Source: Gammaproteobacteria bacterium
GTDB lineage: Bacteria > Pseudomonadota > Gammaproteobacteria > Pseudomonadales > Pseudohongiellaceae
DNA: 64,000 bases
Reading direction: 5' to 3'
Assembly: GCA_002711845.1 (NCBI GenBank)
Contig: PASF01000002.1
Location: 224,224-288,223, forward strand
In this document: positions 1 through 7,830 of the stretch, one piece after another
Layout of the letters: every line of letters starts with the position of its first letter
Numbering within the stretch: the first letter of the stretch is position 1
Translations under genes and position numbers: made by a program
The notes under the pieces: model-generated
What the model was told of the DNA's origin: nothing
The model's input: only the letters and a program-made list of their open reading frames with translations
Database searches by the model: none

Positions 1-443
1 CGGCGCGCGGTGAGGCCAATGTCTGGGGCGCGCTCACCAATGCCCTGTACAGTTCACACAAAGCCATCGGTTTCACCGTGCTGCTATTGATGCTGATGCG
101 CATCGCTATGAAAATACGGCTTGGCACGCCGTCCTACCCGGACACCATGCCGCGCCGCCTGGCACAGGCCGCGACGGGACTGCACCATCTGCTTTATCTG
201 CTGCTGGTGCTGGCCCCGTTGTCTGGCTGGGCCGGTGTCACGGCCTATCCGGCGCTGGTAACACTGGGTGGCTACGATCTGCCAGCCATGCCGTTTGTGC
301 CACAGAATCGCGAGCTGGCCGAACAATTATTTGGGGTACATGGCGCGCTTGCGATAACGTTGGCGGTACTGATTGTCGGCCATATCGGCGCCGCTGTTCG
401 GCATATGCTGCGCAAGGATGGCATTGTGCGGCGAATGCTTTGA
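1..443 (+). CDS. Cytochrome b561 family membrane protein (5' end outside window)
   Basis: The frame is open from base 3 and ends at a TGA at 441-443; the start lies upstream of the window. About 146 residues are visible, with three hydrophobic segments. Histidines sit where the di-heme b561 family places them: SSHKAIGF before the first visible helix, TGLHHLLYL in the next, FGVHGAL in the third, then GHIGAAVRH near the C-terminus. Family knowledge: prokaryotic b561 proteins are inner-membrane di-heme electron carriers passing electrons from quinol to periplasmic acceptors. It converges on the PEBP gene with a 22-base gap. Partner and substrate cannot be deduced. Confidence 0.85.
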   Translation, partial: ARGEANVWGALTNALYSSHKAIGFTVLLLMLMRIAMKIRLGTPSYPDTMPRRLAQAATGLHHLLYLLLVLAPLSGWAGVTAYPALVTLGGYDLPAMPFVPQNRELAEQLFGVHGALAITLAVLIVGHIGAAVRHMLRKDGIVRRML

Positions 444-465
444 CGTCACCGGGCTGTGTTCCGGG

Positions 466-942
466 TCAGGCCTCGTAGTGTGCCATCAGCCGGTTCATGC
501 CCAGTACATGGGGTTCCACTTTCTCCAGAAACGCTGCCAGCTCAAGGCCATCGGCCAGCACCGGCTCCAGGTCCAGAGCAAGCACCCAGAAGAAGTAATG
601 ATGCCGGCCGTGGCCCGATGGCGGCTTGGGACCACCGTAGCCAGCGTTGTCAAAATTGTTCATGCCCTGCGCATATTCTTTACAGCCTTGTGGCAGGTGA
701 GTGGCTTCAGGTGGAATGTTATAAATCAGCCAGTGCACAAAACCGTAGTTGCCCGTCGTCGAGATCAGCGGCGCATCGGGATCGTGACAGAACACGGCCA
801 ATGACCGGGTGCCCTCGGGGATGTTGGTCCAGCGCAGGTCTGGCGACACGTTACCACCGTCAAAGCTGTGTTTGTTATCAATGCGCTCTCCTGGCACCAG
901 GTCGTGACTGATAAGTGTCATGTCTGAAAGTGCAAATGTCAT
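466..942 (-). CDS. YbhB/YbcL family Raf kinase inhibitor-like (PEBP) protein, cytoplasmic form
   Basis: 158 residues with the phosphatidylethanolamine-binding protein signatures in order: SPDLRWTNIPEGT, the DPDAP ligand-site motif, FVHWLIYNIP, GYGGPKPPSG and HYFFWVLALD. No signal peptide, so it is probably cytoplasmic. The length matches E. coli YbhB. Bacterial PEBPs have no firmly established substrate. A second, exported paralogue is encoded at 46058-46627. The gene lies 31 bases downstream of the permease gene on the same strand, so they may be co-transcribed. A cytosine-rich run TAACTCC precedes the start on the plus strand, which reads as GGAGTTA on the coding strand and serves as ribosome site. 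Confidence 0.9.
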   Translation of the reverse strand: MTFALSDMTLISHDLVPGERIDNKHSFDGGNVSPDLRWTNIPEGTRSLAVFCHDPDAPLISTTGNYGFVHWLIYNIPPEATHLPQGCKEYAQGMNNFDNAGYGGPKPPSGHGRHHYFFWVLALDLEPVLADGLELAAFLEKVEPHVLGMNRLMAHYEA

Positions 943-973
943 AGTTACTCCTTTTGGGTCAGAAACGGTGTGG

Positions 974-2203
974 TCAGATCAGCATCAGTGCGGCCCCGCC
1001 GACCAGCCAGATGGCAGCAAGCGCAGACAGCGCGCGTAATACCTTGTCGGTCAATGAGGCGCCGCCGTGGTCGTGATGGTGGTGACCGCCGTCGGCCTGC
1101 TTGCCTTGACGATAGAGCCAAAGCAATACCGCAGTGGCCAGCAGGAAGGCAATGTTCAGCGCCAGCTGATAGTTGACCTGAAAAAATTCGCGCTCGCCTG
1201 GATCACGGCCGCCGGCGAACTCGGGCAGCATGCCCAGCGCGGCCAGGCCGTAGTGCATTATCAGCGCGACCGACACGATACCGACCAGCATGATGGCAAG
1301 GATGTAAAGCGCCATCTTCCAGCCGTAGTAGGACGCGTTGATCCGCAGCACCGGCAGCACGACGAGATCGGAAAAAATAAACGCCATAACCCCGGCAAAC
1401 GTCACCCCTTGCCCGAACAGGACGGCCGCCAGAGGTATATTGCCCATGGAGCCGATGAAGGTGAAAAATGCGGCCAGTGGCGCGATCAAGGCCTGTTGCA
1501 GGGTCAGCCAGAAACCGGGGTTAGCGGCATTGTCTCCCCCTGAGCCCAGAAACAGTGCCTGGAAAAAACTCTGTGGCACTGCGGCAGAAATGATACCGGC
1601 AACCGTGAAGCCGATCAGCACATCCTTCCATACCATCTGCCACTCCATGACATAGGTTGTGCCGATATCCTGCCAGTATGCGCGGCTGGTGATCTTCTCC
1701 CGCCAGCTGACCGACTCACTGTGATCGCCGTGTTCGTGTGCCTGCTCGGTCCTCTCGCGGGCCATGGCCTCGAGCCGGCGGGGTCGGGTAATGCGAATCA
1801 GCAGCCAGGTCACCAGAATCAGCAGCAGGCCGCCGACATATTCGCCGACGACAAATTGCCAGCCGAGAAAAATCGCAATCACCATGCCCAGTTCAATCAC
1901 CAGATTGGTCGATGCCAGCATGAACGCTAATGATGGCGCCAGGCCAGCGCCTTTGCTGAACAGGGCGCGGGTGGTGGAAAGTGCGGAGAAACTGCAGGAG
2001 CTGGACAGGAATCCAAAGAAAGTGCCGAGTGCGATGCTTTTGGGGCCATCTTTGCCCATGGCTTTTTGCATGCGCTCGCGGGTCACCAGAACCTGAATCA
2101 GGCTACTGATGATATAACCCAGAATGAAGGCCCATAAGGCCATCCAGAAAAATCCCAGGCTGGTTGTGGCTGCTTCCTGCCACGTGCTCAGGAATGCCTG
2201 CAT
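974..2203 (-). CDS. YraQ/ArsP-like (DUF318) permease with His-rich cytoplasmic loop
   Basis: 409 residues with about eight to ten hydrophobic helices. The N-terminal helix ends in a QVLVTRERMQ stretch followed by GTFFGFLSSSCSFSA, the cysteine-containing repeat typical of UPF0718/DUF318 permeases; the second half-repeat shows FIGSMGNIPLAAVLF. The family includes ArsP (organoarsenical efflux) and YraQ, so export of a metalloid or metal compound is possible. Two His-rich patches, EHGDHSES in the central loop and GGHHHHDHGG near the C-terminus, could bind metal. The substrate is an inference. A start at 2203 is supported by GGAGATGACGC just upstream. Confidence 0.85.
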   Translation of the reverse strand: MQAFLSTWQEAATTSLGFFWMALWAFILGYIISSLIQVLVTRERMQKAMGKDGPKSIALGTFFGFLSSSCSFSALSTTRALFSKGAGLAPSLAFMLASTNLVIELGMVIAIFLGWQFVVGEYVGGLLLILVTWLLIRITRPRRLEAMARERTEQAHEHGDHSESVSWREKITSRAYWQDIGTTYVMEWQMVWKDVLIGFTVAGIISAAVPQSFFQALFLGSGGDNAANPGFWLTLQQALIAPLAAFFTFIGSMGNIPLAAVLFGQGVTFAGVMAFIFSDLVVLPVLRINASYYGWKMALYILAIMLVGIVSVALIMHYGLAALGMLPEFAGGRDPGEREFFQVNYQLALNIAFLLATAVLLWLYRQGKQADGGHHHHDHGGASLTDKVLRALSALAAIWLVGGAALMLI

Positions 2204-2437
2204 GCGTCATCTCCTTCGCAATCAGTGCGTTTGCTATGGCGGCGACTGCCTATCCTACCGCAAATGGCGCCCGATTTCTGCCGCCGTCCGGACGCGGGCT
2301 ATTTATCTTAGGCAGAAAACCGCTAAAAGTGACGCAATCTGTGAGGATCTGCTTTTAGTTGCACTCAAATCCGCAATGATTGATTATGCCGGTAGCCTTT
2401 GTGAAATGGGTGCAATCGCAGCTGATGGAGAATCATC

Positions 2438-2752
2438 GTGAAACACATTTACACGCATGAAAATATCGTTGTCTTGCATTCAGTGAAAAACGTGCTCGCG
2501 CTGAATGACATCGATTCGGTGGTCAAGAACGAGTACACCATTCCGGCCGGCGCCAGGCATGGCATCAACAATATTTTTCATGAGCTGTGGATTCTGCATG
2601 ATCAGGATTTCGACCGGGCTGTTGCTGTCATTGATACCGAAATAGACAATCCGGTGGGCAAAGCGCCCTGGCAGTGCGAGCATTGCCAGGAAGAGAACGA
2701 GGGCAGTTTTGAGATCTGCTGGAAATGTCAGCGCGAAACGGCCAGCACATGA
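2438..2752 (+). CDS. DUF2007-type protein with C-terminal zinc ribbon
   Basis: 104 residues. The N-terminal part (about 1-70) resembles the DUF2007 'putative signal transducing' ferredoxin-like domain, with ENIVVLHSVKNVL and a glycine-alanine-rich turn. Residues from about 80 form a treble-clef or ribbon: CEHCQEEN followed about 12 residues later by CWKC, giving four cysteine ligands for zinc. The start is a GTG at 2438, preceded by GGAG at 2428-2431. It stands alone on this strand, between the permease and a decayed DUF2254 gene. The biological role of the family is not known. Confidence 0.8.
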   Translation: MKHIYTHENIVVLHSVKNVLALNDIDSVVKNEYTIPAGARHGINNIFHELWILHDQDFDRAVAVIDTEIDNPVGKAPWQCEHCQEENEGSFEICWKCQRETAST

Positions 2753-2759
2753 CTGCGCA

Positions 2760-3030
2760 TCAGCTGTCGGCAGAAAACCTGGCGGCCTCGCGCACAGCCT
2801 CAATATCATCCTGATGCAACATCGCCCGCTCCGACCTTGCCAGTGCTTTGCGTGAATGCGCTTTGGCCGCCGCCGTCAGTGCTGGGTCGTCAATACCATG
2901 GAGCCCACGGCAAAGGTGGCAATAACCAGCATGCTGGATGCCATGATGGACAGTAGTGACTCGACCGATGTCTGCGTGAGCCGTGTGGCGGCGTGCGTTG
3001 CAACGTTATACCATAAGTGGAAGTTGAGAC
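2760..3030 (-). pseudogene. Collapsed DUF2254 membrane protein gene (N-terminal part and C-terminal tail remain)
   Basis: Two coding traces lie on the minus strand in different frames. Reading from about 3022, one frame gives TQTSVESLLSIMASSMLVI followed by ATFAVGSMVL, which is the conserved first-loop and helix region of DUF2254 integral membrane proteins, then stops at about 2878. The other frame gives DPALTAAAKAHSRKALARS and ends at a TGA at 2760-2762, resembling the C-terminal tail of the same family. The middle of the protein, normally several hundred residues, is missing and the true N-terminus is gone. I infer a large internal deletion with frame change. The family assignment is from memory of the motif. 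Confidence 0.6.
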
Positions 3031-3055
3031 AGCAGTGGTGCGGGGGAGAATGTGA

Positions 3056-3736
3056 ATGCAGAACATGCTGACGGGCAAGCGGGTACTGGTCACGCAGGCA
3101 ACGGAATTCATGGGGCCGGCCTTTTGTGAGGTCTTCGCTGAGCAGGGTGCAACTGTCATCCCGAGTGACCGGGAGCTGTCAACGCCGGGCAACGCACAAA
3201 GCATCGTGCAGGAGGCCGGCGAGTTTGACGTGCTGGTCGCCAATCTGTCGATGATGGCGCCGTCAACACCGGCGGCGGAGGTAGAGGAAGCCGAGTGGCG
3301 CGAGGTGTTTGCCGCGCTCGTGGATCCGCTGCCTGGGTTGGTGAAGGCAGCGGCGCCCATGATGAGCAAGCGTGGCGGCGGCAAGATTCTGGTGGTGGGT
3401 AGCGCTTCTGCGCTGCGTGGCATGAAGAGAGCGTCAACCTACAGTGCTGCCCGCGGGGCACAAGTGGCCTATGTGCAGGCCGTGGGTGTGGAATTGGCGC
3501 CCCTGAATATTCAGATGAATGCCATCGCCCAGAATTTTGTGGACAACCCGACCTATTTCCCGGCAGACGTGCAGGCCAACCCGAAGTTTCAGGCCAGGCT
3601 GGCGCGGGAGGTGCCACTGGGACGGCTGGTCAGTGCGCGCGAGGATGCCCAGTTTGCTGCCTACCTGTGCAGCAGTGCTGCCGACTGTTTTGTTGGGCAG
3701 GTGTTCCCCGTCTGTGGTGGCTGGGTGGCGCGCTGA
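3056..3736 (+). CDS. Halohydrin dehalogenase-like SDR enzyme
   Basis: 226 residues with a short-chain dehydrogenase fold but without the glycine-rich NAD(P) motif. Instead T13-x4-F18-x-G20 is present, and the catalytic triad is S116-x12-Y129-x3-R133, with Arg in place of the SDR Lys. These two patterns are the published sequence fingerprint of halohydrin dehalogenases, which turn vicinal haloalcohols into epoxides plus halide and reverse the reaction with nucleophiles such as cyanide or azide. The later DNPTYFP and VPLGRL segments also fit that family. The start has GGGGGAG upstream. Its TGA overlaps the ATG of the sensor kinase by one base, so the three genes likely form one operon. Substrate unknown. 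Confidence 0.8.
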   Translation: MQNMLTGKRVLVTQATEFMGPAFCEVFAEQGATVIPSDRELSTPGNAQSIVQEAGEFDVLVANLSMMAPSTPAAEVEEAEWREVFAALVDPLPGLVKAAAPMMSKRGGGKILVVGSASALRGMKRASTYSAARGAQVAYVQAVGVELAPLNIQMNAIAQNFVDNPTYFPADVQANPKFQARLAREVPLGRLVSAREDAQFAAYLCSSAADCFVGQVFPVCGGWVAR

Positions 3737-5295
3737 TGTTCAAGCGAAAACTGTATCTATTTGCTGGTGCCTCCTGTGTGGCGCTGATTGTGGTTCTGCT
3801 GTCAGCGGCGGTGTCTGCGCAGATCACCCGACAGAATCTGTCGCAAAGCACCATGGCACAAACGCTGCTGGTGGAGCACCAGCAACTGTCGAGCATTTCC
3901 TATCGCCTGTTCAAGCAGCTGACTGACGGTCTGATTTTTGGCCAGACCGCGAATCAGGCCGGTGTTCGAAACAAGCAGGAACAGATCAGCGAGACGATCA
4001 GCAATATCCGGCGCCTGGAGTTGGCGCAGCGCGAGGCGCTGGGATTGGAAGTGACCCGCGGCAGCGTCGAGGACACTGAGGGGCTGGCGCAACTGGTCAC
4101 ACAGATCATCAATGAATTCCAGTCCATTGCCGCGACGCGTGATGATATGCCGCTGAACAGGCAGGACCGCCTCAGGACATTGCTTGAGGTCACGATTGAT
4201 AACCAGTTCCGGGAGGCCATCAACGCTGCGGTCACCCGACAGAGCAATGTGGTGACGGCGATCAATGCCCGCATAGATATGCTTAACACCGCCATCGTCT
4301 GGTTCACGGCGGCATTCGGACTGTTGGGCCTGCCGCTGATCATGTTGGCATGCTGGTGGCTGATCAATCAGCTCTATCCGCCCTTGCAGGCAATTTCCAA
4401 TGGCGCCGAGGCGTTGGCCAGAGGCAACTACGATCATCGATTACCGGACACGCTGGATCGGGAATTTCTGCCCATTGTGCAATCGTTCAATACCATGGGT
4501 CGGCAGCTACAGGAACATGAGTTGTCCGCGGAGCGCTCCCGCAAGCAGCTCGAATTTGAAGTGGCCAAACGGACCCGGGAGCTGATTGATGCTAACGGTA
4601 AACTGACCGATATAGACAATCGACGCCGGCAGTTCCTGGCGGATCTGAGCCACGAGCTGCGCACGCCGCTGACGGTCATTCGCGGTGAGGCCCAGGTAAC
4701 CCTGCGGCAGCCCACCGTCGGCGAGACAGCCTGCCGGCAAACCCTGGACGTCATTCTGGATCAGGCCGTGGGGCTGAGCCGGCTGGTTGATGACTTGTTG
4801 CTTCTGGCCCGTGCAGAATCCGGGCAGTTGATACTGGAGTCAGAATGGTTCGACCTGTCCGGCTGGCTGAGGCTGCAGGTCGAGCATTGGCAACGACTGG
4901 AGCCCGCGTATCGAATAAAGCTTGAGTGGGCCTTCGACAGCGAAGAGGCACAGCTTTACGGCGATCGCCAGCGGTTGGCCCAGGTGATAGCCATCCTGAT
5001 CAATAACGCGGTCAGATACTCGCAGCCAGACACCGCCGTGGTGGTGAAGGCGGCGCAGCAGGCAGGTCGGTTGAAGATTTCGGTGATCGATCAGGGCGCC
5101 GGGATAGCGCCAGCGGATTTGCCGTATATATTTGAACGCTTTGTTAGAATCAATCGGTCGGTTGAAGGCTCCGGCCTGGGCCTGGCAATTGCGCGCACCA
5201 TTGCAGAAGCACACGACGGTGAGTTGAACGTGGATTCGGCACTTGGCAAGGGCTCCACGTTTACCCTGTCGCTGCCGTCGGAGGAAAAGTCATGA
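3736..5295 (+). CDS. Membrane sensor histidine kinase with HAMP domain
   Basis: 519 residues from the ATG that overlaps the preceding stop. TM1 spans about residues 8-28 and TM2 about 187-212, enclosing a periplasmic helical sensor domain of about 155 residues. A HAMP linker follows (about 212-265), then a coiled coil, the H-box with His306 in LSHELRTPL, the N-box around NNAVRYS (near 425), and G-boxes DQGAGI and GSGLGLAIA. All residues for autophosphorylation are present. It is adjacent to a halohydrin dehalogenase-like gene and overlaps its cognate regulator by four bases. The signal is unknown; the periplasmic domain has no recognisable ligand-binding motif. Confidence 0.92.
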   Translation: MFKRKLYLFAGASCVALIVVLLSAAVSAQITRQNLSQSTMAQTLLVEHQQLSSISYRLFKQLTDGLIFGQTANQAGVRNKQEQISETISNIRRLELAQREALGLEVTRGSVEDTEGLAQLVTQIINEFQSIAATRDDMPLNRQDRLRTLLEVTIDNQFREAINAAVTRQSNVVTAINARIDMLNTAIVWFTAAFGLLGLPLIMLACWWLINQLYPPLQAISNGAEALARGNYDHRLPDTLDREFLPIVQSFNTMGRQLQEHELSAERSRKQLEFEVAKRTRELIDANGKLTDIDNRRRQFLADLSHELRTPLTVIRGEAQVTLRQPTVGETACRQTLDVILDQAVGLSRLVDDLLLLARAESGQLILESEWFDLSGWLRLQVEHWQRLEPAYRIKLEWAFDSEEAQLYGDRQRLAQVIAILINNAVRYSQPDTAVVVKAAQQAGRLKISVIDQGAGIAPADLPYIFERFVRINRSVEGSGLGLAIARTIAEAHDGELNVDSALGKGSTFTLSLPSEEKS

Positions 5296-5975
5296 AGGTA
5301 CTGGTGGCAGATGATGAGCGCTCCCTGCTTAACTTCATTGCCCGTGGGTTGAGTGCGGAGGGGCTCGATTGCACGACTGTGTCCCAGCTGCATGAGGTCA
5401 GTATGCAGGCGTATCAGCAGCAACCCGATGTCATCGTACTGGACCGGCTGTTTGGCGACGAAGACAGTGTGCTGGAGCTGCCGGCGATTCTGAAGCGGTC
5501 GCCAAAAAGCCGGATACTGTTGTTGACGGCGCTTGATGATGTGAATGACCGGGTTACCGGTCTGCGTGCTGGTGCCGATGACTACCTGTGCAAGCCCTTT
5601 GATTTTGATGAGTTGCTGGCGCGGGTGCAGGCATTGGGGCGCCGGATCGAGGGGCAGGCAGGGGAAGCCGTCGACGTGGTTCAGCAGGGCAACCTGGCTC
5701 TGGATCCGTCCAGCCGGCTGGTGCGGCGCGAGGGCGTCGAAATTTCCCTGACCAGCCTGGAATTTGACCTGCTGGCTTTTCTGATGCAGAACAACGGCAA
5801 AGCGCTGTCTCGTGAACGCATTCTCAACAAGGTCTGGGGACAGCAATCTGAACCCCTGACCAATATCGTTGATGTTTATGTCAGCCGTTTGCGACAGAAA
5901 CTGGATAACCCCCCACCGGACGAATCCATGATTCAGACGGTGAGGGGGCTCGGTTACCGTTTCAGGATTACCTGA
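5292..5975 (+). CDS. OmpR/PhoB-type response regulator
   Basis: 227 residues. The receiver domain (1-115) has the acidic pair D7 D8, phosphoacceptor D51 in VIVLDRLFG, T79 and K101 in YLCKPF. A winged-helix DNA-binding domain follows (about 130-225), with LTSLEFDLLAFL, SRERILNKVWG and the terminal TVRGLGYRF. The start overlaps the kinase stop (ATGA), implying translational coupling. It presumably regulates this operon or nearby genes in response to the paired kinase. No binding site was identified. Confidence 0.95.
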   Translation: MKVLVADDERSLLNFIARGLSAEGLDCTTVSQLHEVSMQAYQQQPDVIVLDRLFGDEDSVLELPAILKRSPKSRILLLTALDDVNDRVTGLRAGADDYLCKPFDFDELLARVQALGRRIEGQAGEAVDVVQQGNLALDPSSRLVRREGVEISLTSLEFDLLAFLMQNNGKALSRERILNKVWGQQSEPLTNIVDVYVSRLRQKLDNPPPDESMIQTVRGLGYRFRIT

Positions 5976-5984
5976 TTGGCGTTG

Positions 5985-6836
5985 TTACATGGGTGACAGC
6001 AGGGAGGGATGCGTGACCAGGTTACGGACGCCATGGGCGTGGTCTTCCTCGAACACATTGTCATCGCACCAGTCGCCAACAGTCTCGATGTCGACAAATG
6101 CCACCTCCGGTCGCACACTCCAGCTCACCTGCAATGGCGACCCAGCTTCATTATACGCTGGGCCGGTAGTGGACCCGGTGTACTGAATGGGCGTACCGGT
6201 GTCCAGGGGAATATTGAGCGCCTGATGGTATCCGCCGCGCTCGCCGATGGCCGCCAGCTCGTTGAAATCCAGCGCCGAGCGATCGTTAACCAGCACCAGG
6301 ACCTGGCCTTCCACGCGCAGCTGAGGGTTCATGGTGTTGTCATCCAGGCAGGCGCCCAGTGTTGGGCCAGGGTTGATCTGCGCGCTTGAAAACACATAGT
6401 GTACTTCGATGGTGTCCCCCGGCTGCAGAGACTGGTTGTTGGCCGGACACACCTGCCCCGAGACCGGTGACAGCTGGCTTGCGGGCAGTTCGCCATCATA
6501 GAGAAACCCGGTGTGGTTGCCGTGACCGTCACCGTTGCCAGCGTAACGGGTAAACTCGCCGCCCCGGTGTTCGGCGTTGCTGTGGAAATGGATATTGCAC
6601 AGATTAAGCTGGTCGTGTCCCGGTGCCATGCTGAACTGGCGCAGGTTCTCACCCTGCGGGTTGGCCAGATCACGCGGCGATTGCGGGCCGAAGCCCTGGC
6701 CTGTGGTGTTCTCCAGCAAAGCCTGCTGCTGCTGTTCGATAACACTGTCTGCTACTGCAGCGCCATGGTCATTGGCGGATACTGCCAGGGAGGCTGACAT
6801 GCCCAGGATGCCGGCCACTACTGCCTTGTATTTCAT
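5985..6836 (-). CDS. Exported delta-class carbonic anhydrase
   Basis: 283 residues with an N-terminal signal peptide (about 1-21, ending SLAVSA). The core CNIHFHSNAEHRGGEF carries the Cys-x-x-His-x-His-x-x-x-Glu-His arrangement that marks delta carbonic anhydrases, first known from diatoms and dinoflagellates and later annotated in bacteria. Further cysteines (VCPAN, GACLDD, DWCDD) could form disulfides in the periplasm. The predicted reaction is reversible CO2 hydration outside the cytoplasm. The gene stands alone and converges on the response regulator with a 9-base gap. The assignment rests on the single strong motif and the overall length. Confidence 0.8.
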   Translation of the reverse strand: MKYKAVVAGILGMSASLAVSANDHGAAVADSVIEQQQQALLENTTGQGFGPQSPRDLANPQGENLRQFSMAPGHDQLNLCNIHFHSNAEHRGGEFTRYAGNGDGHGNHTGFLYDGELPASQLSPVSGQVCPANNQSLQPGDTIEVHYVFSSAQINPGPTLGACLDDNTMNPQLRVEGQVLVLVNDRSALDFNELAAIGERGGYHQALNIPLDTGTPIQYTGSTTGPAYNEAGSPLQVSWSVRPEVAFVDIETVGDWCDDNVFEEDHAHGVRNLVTHPSLLSPM

Positions 6837-6992
6837 CGATTCACTCCTGCGGTGGGTTAACTGCCCCCTAGCGTAGTGAACGATTCCGAATTGATCATGA
6901 ACCTTTAATTAAAATCTGATGAACAGCGCGGCACGCGACATGACGCCCGGCCATTATGATTTGTGTGTGGATGACTGCGGTCTGGCGGTGCG

Positions 6993-7184
6993 CTAGCGCG
7001 TTTTGGGGGCTTTGGGCCCCAGCAGGAACCACAGTATCAGTCCCAGTACCGGCAGGAACAGCAGCACCAGTATCCACAGCAGTTTGCGGGTGCCTCCGGC
7101 CGAGCTTTGTGCCACCTGAATCACCGCCCAGATAACAATCACCAGCCAGATCAGCCCCAGAATGCCATTAATTTGCACGTCCAT
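6993..7184 (-). CDS. Small membrane protein with PLDc_N-type domain
   Basis: 63 residues with two hydrophobic helices (GLIWLVIVIWAVIQV and LLWILVLLFLPVLGLIL) and a basic tail, matching the phospholipase D-nuclease N-terminal helical hairpin found as a stand-alone protein in many bacteria. The W-x(n)-P-V-L-G-x-I-L-W-x-L-x-G pattern is characteristic. A GGAGATGAGCG sequence before the ATG provides a ribosome site. No function is established. Confidence 0.8.
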   Translation of the reverse strand: MDVQINGILGLIWLVIVIWAVIQVAQSSAGGTRKLLWILVLLFLPVLGLILWFLLGPKAPKTR

Positions 7185-7259
7185 CGCTCATCTCCGTTCA
7201 GGCCAAATAGTCACGTTACTCTCCGTGCACAAGCGATTCAACGTTTTTCAGCAGTCCCG

Positions 7260-7775
7260 CTAAACCGCCTTGATCCAGTCGACGCAAAGCTCAAATGCGC
7301 CCTCGTGTTTGTCGGCCAGTAGAAAGCCCATTTGCTGGACGTGCCGGGGATCAAACGCCGGGCCGGACAGCCTGCGGCCACGCAGCGTGGGCTGCAATTG
7401 GCTGAAATGCAGGCGCAGCTCCAGCCAGGCGTCTCTGGTCGTCTGAAATGTTGTGGCGTAGGCGATCCGCGACCCCTGGTGGTGGGCATCGGTGTACAGC
7501 CTGAACTGGTAGCTGCGCCCGTCGCCCCTGACCCGCAGCAGCACGCCATCAAAGGCACTCAGGTCATGGTGCTGGTCGCGCGCGCGGACGGACGCAAAAC
7601 CGCCATTGTTGGCCAGTGAGATGACACCTTTGAAGACCAGCCTGTGGTCAACAAACTGGGGCTCGCCCCGTGACTGGCCGCCCATGACGCCATCATTGAT
7701 GGGGTGCCAGGCTGTCTGCGTGTCCGGGTCGGTAAAATCCATTAACAGCATTGGTTCGTACGTTTTTGTATTCAT
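7260..7775 (-). CDS. CIA30 family protein
   Basis: 171 residues counted from the ATG at 7775; a longer reading to 7868 is possible but would cross the promoter region of the divergent gene. Motifs: DFTDPDTQTAWHPINDGVMGG near the start, FASVRARDQHHD, VRGDGRSYQFRLY, and GRRLSGPAFD near the end, fitting the complex I intermediate-associated protein 30 / NADH:ubiquinone oxidoreductase-associated beta-sandwich domain. No signal peptide. Bacterial members have no proven function; the mitochondrial relative assists complex I assembly. Divergently transcribed from the CDGSH-glutamate synthase fusion. Confidence 0.8.
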   Translation of the reverse strand: MNTKTYEPMLLMDFTDPDTQTAWHPINDGVMGGQSRGEPQFVDHRLVFKGVISLANNGGFASVRARDQHHDLSAFDGVLLRVRGDGRSYQFRLYTDAHHQGSRIAYATTFQTTRDAWLELRLHFSQLQPTLRGRRLSGPAFDPRHVQQMGFLLADKHEGAFELCVDWIKAV

Positions 7776-7830
7776 GTTGTTACCATGGACTGGTAGGCTG
7801 GACATCGTCAACTCAAACAGAGGTTTTTCC

